Of a stretch of 64,000 bases of DNA, positions 19,572 through 30,682 are shown piece by piece. The number at the start of each line of letters is the position of its first letter. The stretch's first letter is position 1. Source of the DNA: Knufia peltigerae (Eukaryota; Ascomycota; Eurotiomycetes; Chaetothyriales; Trichomeriaceae); NCBI GenBank assembly GCA_030247855.1, contig JAPDRN010000006.1, positions 372,001 to 436,000 of the forward strand, written 5' to 3'. A program made the position numbers and the translations under genes. The notes below the pieces were generated by a model. That model was not told where the DNA came from and did no database searches. It saw only the letters and a program-made list of their open reading frames with translations.

Positions 19572-21533
19572 GGTGGTAGGATTGGTCGTGCGTATGTAAT
19601 GTGTGTTGTGACGGAGAATGGACTGGTTTCTCTTCAAGTGAACTGTTTGAGGATGGGATTGCTACGGTTCAACTGATAAAGGATGGCCAAGTTCTAAAGG
19701 GAGGAAGAGCAATCAATATATACCTTAACTCGTAAGAAGTGAATACAGCACATTTCAGGCAAACCAGTTGTGAAACAAGCGAGTGTGAGGAATGCGTCAC
19801 CATCTCAATGCACAATGGTCGACAAGGCTCGAGGTTCCGGGGAACTAGGCAATATCTGGGTCGCTCTAGCTCGACGATTTCCTTGATTTGAGCTTCGGTC
19901 AGGCCTGGATCGAGCGGCAACAAGGGAGATCAACGGAAAAGAGAAGCCATTCGCCCCTTTGTGGGCTGACATTGACCGTGACAGGTTGTTGACGAGAGAC
20001 ATTCATCCAGTTACGAACATTGGGATGCCCCATTTCGACAAGGGGCCAGCGAATAAATAAATGATGAAAATAGAACGTCATACTCCATATATGTAGAACA
20101 TCACTAGCCAGACACGACGCCGCCAAGCCGAGCTAGTCTTTTTTTGGGATCACATCAGCCACACCCGGAGCCGCATCTCGTATTCGTACAAGTAAATGCC
20201 ATCAACGATGCTTCGCTCTTCACCAATCACTTCTTCTCGGAACATTGACCTCGTCGACTTCAATCCGCCTTATCCGACACTGACTTACATCACGTACACC
20301 TTTCTCGATCCTTCCAAGCATGGTCAGTGCCCTCCAAAGCGACATGGTTTGGAGTATTACGTTTTGACGCAAGAGGAACGCCCCAGGCTTCCGGAGAACA
20401 TAATAAGGTCACCATTCAACAAGTAAGAGGAGAACAAAGGTAGGAACACAGCTATAGAGGATTTCTAGGGGCATATGTCGGGAGGGTTAAGGAGCAATTC
20501 TGAAAGGATTAGGGTTGGGGCCTGCGGGGACCCTTGAAAATTAGGTGGCACTAAGGTGGGCTTCTAGGTCCGGCGCCTAGAACTATAGGTTTTCATGCCT
20601 CTAACGTCATGAAAATTATCCCCAAATTCCCAAATCACCAATGGTGGGCGCCTGAGGGTATGTTCTAGGGTACACCTTCGAGCCTTGCATTGACAATTTT
20701 GATCCCAGAGCTACGTGGAGATAATAACGACTGCGAGCATCAGCACTCTGTCTCCCGATTTACCCATGGTAGTCACTGTGGGATGTGACGACAGCCGACA
20801 CCCTGCGAGACCCGACAACATACGATACCCGAGTCAATCACGAAGCTGCTTTCACCTCGCCATTCATTTGTGGAAAGTACTCATTGCCCTTACCCGGCGA
20901 GATCACAAATGTGGTATTGGTACTGGTCTGTTGTGAGTGGCCACTAAAATCTTTCAGTTCAATGACATGTCGGGGTGTAGAGGAAATATGTCCCTCTGGC
21001 GTGAATGTGAACATCATCTTACCCACCTACTCAAGTTGGTTGATATCACCAACGTCAATCTTGGTGCAAACTGATCACAACGGGTACTTCAGCTCAATCT
21101 CTAGCACCAGATACGGGCACTGGATAGGTAGGTCAAATCGTTGCACACTCAGGGTTGTGGTCGACGCTTTCGAGAGCGTTATAACCAATCGGAGGTGATG
21201 TTCGGAAGGCTCTTGGGTTCGGGTGAGTGGGCTCCGATTGGGTTTGTTGTCTCGCGACTGTACTTTTGCCGAGTCCCCACAGCCTTTGACTCTTCCGGGG
21301 AAACATGATCTGCTAGTGAAGAAATACATTGACGGTTGGCAGAGTGATCCTTCGGCCTATACCTAGACGTTCTCCCGTCAGCCACCCGACAAGCGATGTA
21401 TCAAGACCCGAGGAGTCCAATGGACGCCCCGCAAATCTCAGCATTGCTTGTAGGCCCTTTGAGCGTTAAAGAAAGGCTGTAGTGAAGCGGGATCTGGTGT
21501 TTCTAAGCCTTACTCATAGATCCAGGCACGAAG
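19572..21533. other. 2 kb interval without a supportable gene
   Basis: Only short frames are present. On the minus strand 19669-20126 three overlapping frames, and at 20838-21329 two more (one with GKMMFTFTPEGHISS), look like fragments of decayed genes, but I cannot name a family. A 76-codon plus frame (20196-20426) is equally anonymous. Imperfect inverted repeats (TTCTAG...CTAGAA near 20560-20582; TTTTCATG...CATGAAAA near 20590-20616) could mark a degraded mobile element. Confidence 0.4.
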
Positions 21534-23419
21534 ATGGAACGTCTCGTGAAGAGTGCTCTCGAGGAGAGTTCTCTTCTCCTAAAAGTTGCTGTGGTAGTCA
21601 TTGCTGCAGGTTTACTGTTTGCTGCGGTTCGCCAAAGGCTGTACCCGCAGCCTCTACCATGGCTTCCTTACAATCAAGAAGCCAAGGGGAGATTGTTCGG
21701 GGACCTACCGTCGCTGATGAGCTGGCATAAGAAATATGGAGAGCAACGCAAATGGTACCAGGCACAGTGTCTGAAGTTGAATTCTCCTATGGTTCAGGTC
21801 TTTCTCCATCCGTTCGACGGGAAGCCTTCAATCCTATTGTGTGATCACCGCGAGATACGCGACATCCTAATGAAACGATACAAGGAGTTTGATCGTGGTA
21901 ATCGTGAGCAGAACGCTTTTGGCGCTCTGCTTCCACAGCAATTCCTGTCTATCCAGACACCTACTCCGAAATTCAAATTCCACAAAGAATTAATGAAGGA
22001 TCTCATGCTTCCTGGATTTCTCAATGATGTATTTAACTTCCACTCCGTCCTGATAGCTTGATCAAGTTCTTATTGAACTAACTTGTCTTTTCTAGGTTAA
22101 TGCTCCTGAGATCTACCGGAAGTCAATTGCATTACTGGACTTGTGGAAAGCAAAGACAATCATTGCCAATGGTCGACCGTTCGATGTGAAGTGGGATATA
22201 CACAAAGCCGCCTTTGATATCATAATGGCCGTCTCCTTTGGCCTCAAAGACGAGGATAGCTGCACCATCAAACAGCTTAGGGCTACTTTGGCAGAAGATA
22301 ATCCTAGGGCTTCACGTCAAGTTGACCTCAACGAACCCTACAAATTTTCGAGCCTGGCTATGGACCCCGAAGGTCAGGCTGTGTTGGATCTTACCGAAAG
22401 TATAAGTGTCGGATTTTCTTCACCTATTCCCTACATTCACAGCTGGATATTGCTGCACATGCCACCGCTTCGGAATGCTGTACAGGTAAAAGAACAAATG
22501 ACCCGCCGTCAGATTGACGGTGCCGTTGCAAAACTACCTCCGACTGATGAGGAAGCGCAACGTAATGCTAAAACCGGGTTGGAATACCTGATTTTCCGTG
22601 AGAGAGCATCTGCGAGGAAGTCAGGTCGAGAACCCAACTATCACAGTCGCTATATATATGATGAGGTGAGTCTGCTAACTCGTCTTTGTGTGCCGAAACA
22701 GTATGCTGAGTGCTCTGATATAGCTTTTTGGTTATCTCATTGGAGGCCATGACACCACCTCGAACTCGCTCGCATGGGGGTTGATGTACCTTGCGGACAT
22801 CGAGGGCCCTCAAAAGAAACTTCGTTCCAAGTTGAAGGAAGCATTCCCCGAAGCCGCTCGGGAGAAACGTCAATTGACGCTGGACGAAATTACAAAGGCC
22901 AACGTTCCATACTTGGAAGCCGTGAACGAGGAGATCCTCAGGTTTAGCGTTGTCATACCCGTTGTTTCCAGGAAAGCCGTTTGCGACACTACAATCCTGG
23001 GCCATGCTATCCCAAAAGGGACCGAAGTCGAATTCGTTTTCAACGGGCCGGGCTTCTTGAAGCCACAGCTCCCCGTCAATAACGAATTGAGAAGTGAGAC
23101 CTCCAAGCTATCCAAAATTCGAGACTGGGCTAGAGACGACGTGGACCAGTTCCTCCCAGAAAGGTGGCTGGACACGGACCACAATGGAAACGAGGTGTTT
23201 GATGCTCTCAAAGGTCCGATGATGACTTTCGGAGGTGGACCCCGAGGATGTTATGGCAAAAGACTCGCTTATATGGAGATGCGGATTATTCTTGCCCTGC
23301 TAGTTTGGAATTTCGAGTTCTTACCCATGAAGTCCCAGCGAAGACCTTTCGGCTTGCTTGAAAATATCACTGTGGAACCGTCGGAGTGTCTGATAAAGAT
23401 CAAGACTTTGATCCAATGA
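21534..23419 (+). CDS. Cytochrome P450 monooxygenase
   Basis: 586-residue membrane-anchored haem monooxygenase of the endoplasmic reticulum. Exon 1 (21534-22028) starts with an anchor helix (LLLKVAVVVIAAGLLFAAV) and a proline-rich hinge (YPQPLPWLPY). A 67 bp intron (22029-22095) and a 58 bp intron (22666-22723) join three exons. The second junction reconstructs LFGYLIGGHDTTSNSLAWG, the oxygen-binding I-helix. The ExxR motif is EEILR, and the haem loop is FGGGPRGCYG with Cys531 as thiolate ligand. All key residues are present. It is the first enzyme of the catabolic block and probably hydroxylates the starting substrate or a secondary metabolite. Confidence 0.93.
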
Positions 23420-23794
23420 AGAAACCCTTGATATGGACCTTGACTAGGCACTCTCAATCGGACCTACAAATTCCTTCAAACTTAAGATACTTATCTTTTC
23501 ACGGGGGGTTTTCTTCTAGTTCTTTCTCTTCTAGTTCCGGAAATATGCTGGACTATGCATGATTGACGGCTAAATTAATTCCAGTGAGGGTTACCTGGTA
23601 TCGGCCACGATACACTGACAATGGTTCTCAAGTGATTTTATTATTAGAGGCTCGACTAGTAACCACTGTAGATATATTTCAATCGTTATGTTCTATCCCG
23701 GATCTGACTACCTCGACAACACGCAAGACCCGTCCAAGTGTTGTCTTGACACGGGTCACCAACCGAGGTAATCTTGTCTCTTATATAACGGGAC
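23420..23794. other. Intergenic, convergent P450/BVMO 3' ends
   Basis: 375 bp between two convergent stop codons. It contains a TCTTCTAGTTC / CTTCTAGTTCC short direct repeat (about 23512-23540). No gene. Confidence 0.55.
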
Positions 23795-25657
23795 TCAGAT
23801 CTTGGTGAAAGGATCATCAAAGTACCAGACTGGGTCACCGTCCTCACTAACTTCGGTCTGTGTGTATCCGTTGCCCAGAAACTGGAAGGTGTTGTTGGTC
23901 TTGTAGGTGAGATCGTAGTCCTCCCAGCGGACTTCTTTGAGCAGTTCAAAGAAATGTAGACGACTGCCGGGATAAATGGCGGTGACAGGGCCATGGATCT
24001 TCCCATTCTTGAACCACGATCGGCAAGCTGTGGAGGGCATTAGATATCAATACGGCGTTTGTGAGTTCTTGGGATCAAAAACTTACGTGAGGACCACACG
24101 AGACGTTTCATCAGTTCGTGCGTGTGGTTGTATAGGTCCTTGATTGCTTTTTCTTTTGGCTCAAACGACTTGATGTTCTCTCTCTGGAACTTTTCAATCA
24201 TCTGGAATGCATACCGTGTATACCATTCGAGGATGGGTAAGATGGAGCTGTGGCTAGCCGGACCGTTGGGGCCAATCAACACTTTAATAGTCAATACCTT
24301 ACGTCAAGCACATCCTCTCATCATGTTCGAACTCACAGAAAAAGTTGGGAAAATTCCTCACGGTGACTCCCAAATATCCAATTGGGAAATCTCCAAATTG
24401 CTCTTTGATGTCGGCACCGTTGCGACCGATCAGCTTGAAGTGTGGTGTAAAGGATGTGTCGAAACCTGTGGCGCAGATGACGACGTCGACTTCATGTTCC
24501 GTGCCGTCTTCGTCGACGACGCCAGTTTCCGTCAGTCTCACCACCGACCTGTGCACCGGCTGAACATTCTCCTTGGTCAGGGACTGTAGATATCCACTTC
24601 CAGGCGTCATTCGGCGACATCCCAAAGCGAAATTTGGTGTCATCCTCGCCGTCAGAGCCGGGTCACCTCCGAGTTGGTCCTTCATGATACTGGCGATGAG
24701 GTCGCGTGAGTTTTTCTGGTCTTTGCCCTTGGAGTGCATGAGGGTGAAGCGTTTGTTGAGCTCGCCTTCGATATCCCGGCAGTACTTGACGTGAGCCTCA
24801 GGGTTCTCTCGGAATTCCTTGAGTTGCTCCTCGGAGTATTCGAAATTGGTGCCACCGGGTCCGGCGTATCTGGCTCCGAATCCAGTGGTGATCCACACGG
24901 GAGACCGCAGGAATGCCGTGAGCTTTTTCACCTTTGGTTGAATATTGGGGACTATCTGGACGGCCGAAGACCCTCCTCCGATCACCGCGACCGTCTTGTC
25001 GGTGAGATCGTAGTCCGCGTCCCACTTGGCGCTGTGCATCAATTTGCCCTTGAACAGATCAAGGCCTGGGATGTCGGGATATTTCCAGGAGTTGAGCACT
25101 CCAGAACCGCTGATGAGAATGTCACACGAGTCTGTTATTCGTTCTCCGGCTGGGTTCAGAATCTTGACGTGGTACTTGCCGAGTTCCTCGTCCCAAACTG
25201 CTTCTTCGACCGTCGTCTTGAACTGGACATACTTTTCAAGATTGTACTTGACGGCGATGTCTTTGAAGTACTGCCAGATTTCCTCGGATGCCGAGTAGAA
25301 ATGTGACCAGTTGGGGTTTCGAGCCCAAGTGAACTGGTAAGAATGAGAAGGAATATCACAGGTACAGCCGGGATAGCGATTTTCCAACCACGTCCCTCCG
25401 ACGTCGTTGTTCTTCTCATAGATTTGTAGGTCGATGTTCTCGAGGGCTCTCTCGGCTTTGTAGGCGATTTGTAATCCTGCGGCGCCAGCTCCGACACAGA
25501 TGATTCTCAGCGGGCGCTTGGCGTACAAAAGCTGCTCAGTGACTCGATAGCCATCAAAATCTTGGTTGTACCATTCATTCTCGTGGATGGCGTCTGAAGG
25601 CGGCACGGCGTCGAGGTCCGGCTGCGCCGAAATCAGCATCACCGGTTTGTTGATCAT
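23795..25657 (-). CDS. Baeyer-Villiger monooxygenase (FAD/NADPH)
   Basis: 582-residue class B flavoprotein that inserts one oxygen next to a ketone, giving an ester or lactone. Exons are 25657-24337, 24281-24087 and 24027-23795, with 55 bp and 59 bp introns; the junctions give NFFLLIGPNGPASH and WSSPCRSWFKNG. The FAD motif VGAGAAG is at 55-61 and the second nucleotide motif is VIGGGSSAVQ. The diagnostic type I BVMO fingerprint FxGxxxHxxxW is intact at 202-212 (FKGKLMHSAKW), which separates it from simple FMOs. The ATG at 25657 was chosen; the frame is open upstream. It is divergent from the iron alcohol dehydrogenase. A lactone product would suit the nearby hydrolase. Confidence 0.93.
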
Positions 25658-26235
25658 GGCTGGCTCTGAAAATCCGTGGACGTCTTTGAGATTGTTTGCT
25701 TGATTTGTTTTAACATTTAACACAGCAAAAGATATGGGCTTGTGTTTGGATTCCCGAATTTGCAATGAATCATTATAAGGAAGGCCTCTCCAATGATTGT
25801 CCCGAACTCACCTGATCGTTGCTCGGGCGGTTCCAACACGCTGCATACAAAGATTGGAGTCGACCCCAGATCCTCGGTTCTCGACAGGTCCATGGACATC
25901 ACCCGATAGCCGAAGGCGATAGACGACAGGAAGACTACACGCAGCATTCGGGTCATCGTCCGAAAAGAAGAAGCGGGGACTGACCTTTGCCGAACAGTAA
26001 ATTTGTGGAGCACTTTTACGGGGTAAACTCCAACAAAGGACTTCCAATCACATGGTCATTGAAATGATCAGAACAGCCTCTGCTGAGGTTCATGTTTACA
26101 CCCAGACTCTAGGTGTTAGTCGGGGCTTTTTCTTTGGAAACTAGTTGCCAATCGCCTTTGCCTCCAGACTTGACGAAAAATACAATACGCTACTCACGAC
26201 ACCATTCGACATCAACATCTCCCGAGTCGGAGAAG
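25658..26235. promoter_or_regulatory. Divergent BVMO/alcohol dehydrogenase promoter
   Basis: 578 bp between the divergent starts of the BVMO (-) and the iron alcohol dehydrogenase (+), so both genes probably share control elements. Overlapping reverse frames here (25717-26047) have no domain. No specific Zn2Cys6 palindrome could be assigned with confidence. Confidence 0.5.
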
Positions 26236-27622
26236 ATGGTTTCCAGCGAAACCTACGAAGTGGCCTTTGCAGACCCTCCAGGAACCAACCTGGCAGGCAT
26301 ACCTACCACCAATCTGAAGTTGTTCTCGCCATACGTTTCCCACGGCTTGCCGTACGATGTCGCTTGCGCAAAGCACGTCTCTGAAACCTTTCATGCCAAA
26401 CGAGTTTATATAATCGCCTCTGGTACCCTAGCGCGAACGTCAGATAAGGTTGAGAGGTTGATCACAGCTATCGGTAAAGATAACGTTGTGGGAGTGAGAA
26501 AGGGAATGACTCCCCATACTCCGTGGTCAGAGATACTTTCCATCGCTGGGGAGTGCAGAAAGCTGGATGTGGACTGTGTGGTGACGTTGGGAGCTGGAAG
26601 TACCACAGATGGCGCCAAAATCGTCGTACTGGTAACATCTCCCTTCCATGTAGTATGTGGTGATATGTTGACGAGTCTTGTCAGGCGTTGGCCAACGACA
26701 TTCAAACACCCCAACAACTGGCTAGATATTCGGTAGAAAGCCAGGACGTTCCCGACAATATCGCACAGCCCACTGTTCCCCTGATCACCATACCCACAAG
26801 CCTATCAGGTGGCGAGGTAAGACCTCAATACAGCTATACTTTACAAGTGCCAGCAACTGATTTCGTATACAGTATTTCAGTCTTGGTGGAGGAACCGATG
26901 ACAGCACGCATCATAAGCAAGGCTTCCTACATTCTGGAATGGGGTCCAAGCTGATCATCCTTGACCCCGAGCTTTGTGTGACCACCCCTCCGTATCACTG
27001 GCTAAGCACGGGGATTCGTAGCGTGGACCACTGCGTGGAAGCCCTTTGTTGCCTGACCGCGACCGAAAAATCAGACAAAAAGGCTGAGGCAGGACTTCGA
27101 CAGCTAGTTCCCAATCTGTTGAAATGCAAACGGGATCCCAACGACGTCGAGGCTCGTCGACAATGCCAGCTTGCGGTTGTGAACGCTATGGACAACATCC
27201 GTGCCGGAATCCCGATGGGCGGTAGCCATGCGATTGGACACCAACTCGGTCCTTTAGGAGTTCCTCACGGCATTACCAGCTGCATAATGTGTCCGGCAGT
27301 TATGAAATACAACATCAAGCACGGCAAGGACCCCGAAATCTTCAAGAGGCAGGAGAAAGTGAGAAAACTTCTGTGGTCGGAGCCAGAGGTGGCCCACACC
27401 TTGAGAAATGCGTCTTTGGATTCCAACTCGGACCTTGGAGACCTGTTGGACGCCATCATTCGAGCCCTAGGATTGCCGAGGACACTAAGTGAGGTAGGAG
27501 TTACTGACAAAGAGATCAGCGGTTTGTCGACGAGGGCTCTCGAAGACTTTTGGGCTCCCACTAACCCTATTCCACTTCTCAAACCGGAACAAGTTACTGA
27601 GATTCTGATGGAAGTGAAATAG
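26236..27622 (+). CDS. Iron-containing alcohol dehydrogenase / maleylacetate reductase family
   Basis: 425-residue NAD(P)-dependent Fe-ADH-fold enzyme. Exons are 26236-26631, 26685-26816 and 26873-27622, with introns of 53 and 56 bp. The second junction rebuilds LSGGEYFSLGGGTDDSTHHK, continuous in the family. The N-terminal half has the nucleotide-binding ITLGAGSTTDGAK-type motif (here TLGAGSTTDGAK), and the C-terminal half has the metal-binding histidines (GIRSVDHCVE, SHAIGHQLG, PLGVPHG). It could oxidise the alcohol left after lactone opening, or reduce maleylacetate-type intermediates; family membership alone cannot decide. Its stop lies 31 bp from the convergent stop of the next regulator. 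Confidence 0.9.
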
Positions 27623-27653
27623 ATGTATATAAATATACATAGCAAAGTTTCCG

Positions 27654-29915
27654 CTACACTATTGAGAAATAACAATTAAACATCTTCATCGAAAGGTCTC
27701 GATCGTCCACTCGGACTTTCAGCTCGTCCTGCTGCTTGATAAGTTCTCTGAGTAAAATGGCCGCTCGTTTCGCATTCCTCGTAGCACCAGAGCTGAGCTT
27801 GAAAGGCGGCAGTGATTGTGAGTCGGACTCTTCATCCTCCAGTACTGGCTTCGCTTCACTTAGCGCCTCTAGCTGCTCTATGGCCCAGGTGCGTTGTGAT
27901 TCGTCCTTGCACTCGCACCCAAACATGAATAGAGGCCACAGGAGGGCTGGATGGACGACCTTTTGCTGGGTCTGCTCACTGACTTCTCCGTACGCGCGCT
28001 GCATGCTGTTCCAGGTTTCCCCCAGTGCACGACTAGCCGTAGAGGACAGTGGGAAATTCCACCAGCTCACGCGATGGAGATACACGAACAAGATCCAGAA
28101 ACTCGCAAGGTACACGTTGAAGATCTCTTCGAGCCTGGTGGCGACGTCACTCGAAACCACCTGCATCAGTTGCTCGGCCTTGACCGAAATCACCGTGGGC
28201 CGAGAATGCCAAAGCTCAAACAACTCGGTCTCGATTTGTTTGCACGCCAAAATGACCTGGTACTCGTCCTCGGTCGTCGAACGGCTGCAGTGGTGCTTGT
28301 TGTGGGAACTGATCCGTCTACAGTACGACTGTGACGACAGGTACCACTCTAGTGCCGGTTGAAGAAGCGAGTTCAACATGGCCTGTTTTACCTGGCCCAT
28401 GCTGAGAGACAACCTGCTGCCATTATTCTCGAACTGGAACTGCGACTGTTCGGTGGATAGTGCACTGAGAGCAGGCGACTCGGAAGACTCGGTGTCAGAC
28501 TCGTCTGCCATGACGTTTCTTGCTTCGTCTTCGACCTCCAATGTGGTAGCGGACGTGATCCGCGTCGGGTAGCGACTAACGATCCGGAGCGCCTTTTGCG
28601 AGAGCAATGCGTCCCCGCCGAGATGGGTCGCTTTACTGTCCAGCGTGTTCAGCCATGACAGCAACTCTTGGGAGTCCCGGCTCCAGGTCGTTTCCGTTGC
28701 GATGACAGCGTCGGCCAAATCACCCGGGAACAGGCCACGATTGGCATCCTGGTCGTGAATCACTTCAAACCATGCGAGTAAGAAAACGGCCGCCAACATG
28801 TACTCACGCGTCCTGGTCTTCATTCCAGAGTTGTTCTTGGAGAGTTTCATACGGATCTCGCTACAAGCGGCCCGATGATGACCCAGAATGCGTTTCATAC
28901 ATTCATTCCGCTCATGTGCGCCTTGACCGCAGGTCTCATTCATGGATAGAAGCTCAGCAACACAGAGGAGTGCACTATTGACCGCTCGACTCTGCTCACT
29001 CATCTTGTGAAAGTAGCGCTGTAAGCGTCGCCACCGCTTGAATCCGCCAATCAAAACAGCCGCTGGAGGCTGTGCAATCTTTTGGAATAGTTGCTTGAGC
29101 TGTGCGCGTTGGCTTTCTGATGAGAGGATTTCGTCGTCATCAACGTGTCTGCTTCTTGGAATACTAGAGTGATTTTGAGGCTGTTGAAGGGGTTCTCGTC
29201 TCTTCTCACTCCCCAAAGAAGATTCTGCCAATGATGGAAAGCTCAAAGGAATATCACCCCATGCGCCTACCATTCCATGGCTTCGTCCCTCCCGGTCAGG
29301 TGCTGGGCCTTCTCGTGTAGAGGGATTCGCGTTGTTAGCCCCCGGGGAATTAAACAGCAGGTCCTGATCTCCACTGTCATGACCGCTGCTGTGAATACCA
29401 ACGTTGGGCGGATTTGAGTCGTCCGGGAAGATGCATGGCCATTCACCAGCCCATGAAGTGAATTGATCGTCGACAAGGTCGTTCAGGAAAAAGTTTTTGG
29501 CCTGAACCGAAGAGCTCATGTTGGTATCTTCTGGAAGGTAAGAAAGTAGTGCCGAGACTCCCTGAGTAGGTGGCATCACAGTTGTTGCGGTGTGGACATG
29601 GTGCGATGCAGAAGGCGCTTGTCTCAATAACCCAGATTCCCCTGTAACTCGAGAGCCAGCGTAGTGGTTCCTCGCCGCTCGTTCTTGCTGCTGCAGCCGC
29701 TGGGCCTGTGGCAGATAATAACAGTCGAGCTGCAATCGAGTGCAGTGACCGCAGACAGGGTGTACCTCATCACACCGAACCCTGCGTTGCTTGCAGTTGG
29801 CACAGCCGGTTCTCGAACGAGGACCCGAACGGCCTAGTTTCTTCCGACGAGACCCTCCCGGAGGGTAAGAGTCCTGCATGAAGATGAGGCCTTTTGTTCC
29901 TCGAGGTTGCATCAT
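27654..29915 (-). CDS. Zn2Cys6 fungal transcription factor
   Basis: Nuclear regulator of about 753 residues if it starts at the MMQPRGTKG methionine pair (29915); the frame is open to 30143 but that extension looks like leader. The zinc cluster is CANCKQRRVRCDEVHPVCGHC then LQLDC, preceded by a basic stretch (RRKKLGRSGPRSRTG). The rest has helices typical of the fungal TF middle-homology region (FKRWRRLQRYFHKMSEQSRA, REYMLAAVFLLAWFEVIHDQD, LEEIFNVYLASFWILFVYLHR). This pattern, with the cluster followed by a long Pro/Gln-rich linker, resembles the Pro1/Acriflavine-type DUF3468 group. It sits inside the P450/BVMO/ADH block, so pathway-specific control is plausible. Confidence 0.9.
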   Translation of the reverse strand: MMQPRGTKGLIFMQDSYPPGGSRRKKLGRSGPRSRTGCANCKQRRVRCDEVHPVCGHCTRLQLDCYYLPQAQRLQQQERAARNHYAGSRVTGESGLLRQAPSASHHVHTATTVMPPTQGVSALLSYLPEDTNMSSSVQAKNFFLNDLVDDQFTSWAGEWPCIFPDDSNPPNVGIHSSGHDSGDQDLLFNSPGANNANPSTREGPAPDREGRSHGMVGAWGDIPLSFPSLAESSLGSEKRREPLQQPQNHSSIPRSRHVDDDEILSSESQRAQLKQLFQKIAQPPAAVLIGGFKRWRRLQRYFHKMSEQSRAVNSALLCVAELLSMNETCGQGAHERNECMKRILGHHRAACSEIRMKLSKNNSGMKTRTREYMLAAVFLLAWFEVIHDQDANRGLFPGDLADAVIATETTWSRDSQELLSWLNTLDSKATHLGGDALLSQKALRIVSRYPTRITSATTLEVEDEARNVMADESDTESSESPALSALSTEQSQFQFENNGSRLSLSMGQVKQAMLNSLLQPALEWYLSSQSYCRRISSHNKHHCSRSTTEDEYQVILACKQIETELFELWHSRPTVISVKAEQLMQVVSSDVATRLEEIFNVYLASFWILFVYLHRVSWWNFPLSSTASRALGETWNSMQRAYGEVSEQTQQKVVHPALLWPLFMFGCECKDESQRTWAIEQLEALSEAKPVLEDEESDSQSLPPFKLSSGATRNAKRAAILLRELIKQQDELKVRVDDRDLSMKMFNCYFSIV

Positions 29916-30682
29916 TGGATGAGAAGGGTGTCCAGCATAGATTGTGACTATACGAGCAATACAGTCGATGCCCAAACGTGAGAATCGCGTACCCGTACGG
30001 AAGGGGAGTGAGAGAGACTCGGAAACCCGGGGAAGCGTGACCAGAGAAATACCGTGCCAAATTGGTAAGGCGGGGTAATGGTCCGAATCATGTCTTCTTC
30101 CACAAGAGGTGGCGATTCCACTTGCTGCCCTTGGCAGACTCACCGTTGCCGGGCTCGCCGGGCTCTGGTAGTGCCTTTCGGAAGATTTGTTCGGGCTCGG
30201 GTGGATTGTATCTTCCCTCTAACTCGCTCCGGATTGGCCTCGGCTTGCTGTTCATGTCATGTCAGAGCCTTGGACAGCGTTGGTCACGAACGCGGTTTAG
30301 AGTGGATGAGAAGGCTTTATGGTGATGTCAGTATCGTGCTCAGAGGCGTGTGATGAACCTTTTTCAAAAAACGTGGGAAGTGCTGATCTCTGTACTTAGG
30401 GTTTCTATATGACTCGGTATCGAGAATCCCATCTCTTATTGCGACCGAGTCTGGGTCAAAACCCTGTGTGGTGACGGGACTCGAGTCAATATTCACAATT
30501 CCAACGCGTGCCCTCGGTGAACGCGGTGTCGAATGTACTTTGGAAGAAACTGTGCTTAAAATAAATTGCGAAACTGGATCCATTCCGGATGATCAGCTCG
30601 ATCAATCGCAGTTAGACAGACACTATGCATAGACTTGACCCTCCCTTCCGCTAAACCGGCGAGCTATACTTTGCAACAAATT
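29916..30682. other. Intergenic, regulator promoter
   Basis: 767 bp containing the promoter of the reverse-strand regulator and the 3' region of the permease. Plus frames at 30062-30353 are unconserved. No repeat seen. Confidence 0.55.

Noticed and set aside
18910..19599. 229-codon plus-strand ORF rich in Ala, Glu and Leu
   Set aside because: It is the exact antisense of the Ser/Ala-rich signal-peptide protein; composition is explained by the codons on the other strand.
20505..20520. Telomere-like TTAGGG
   Set aside because: Only one unit; no array, so not an internal telomeric repeat.
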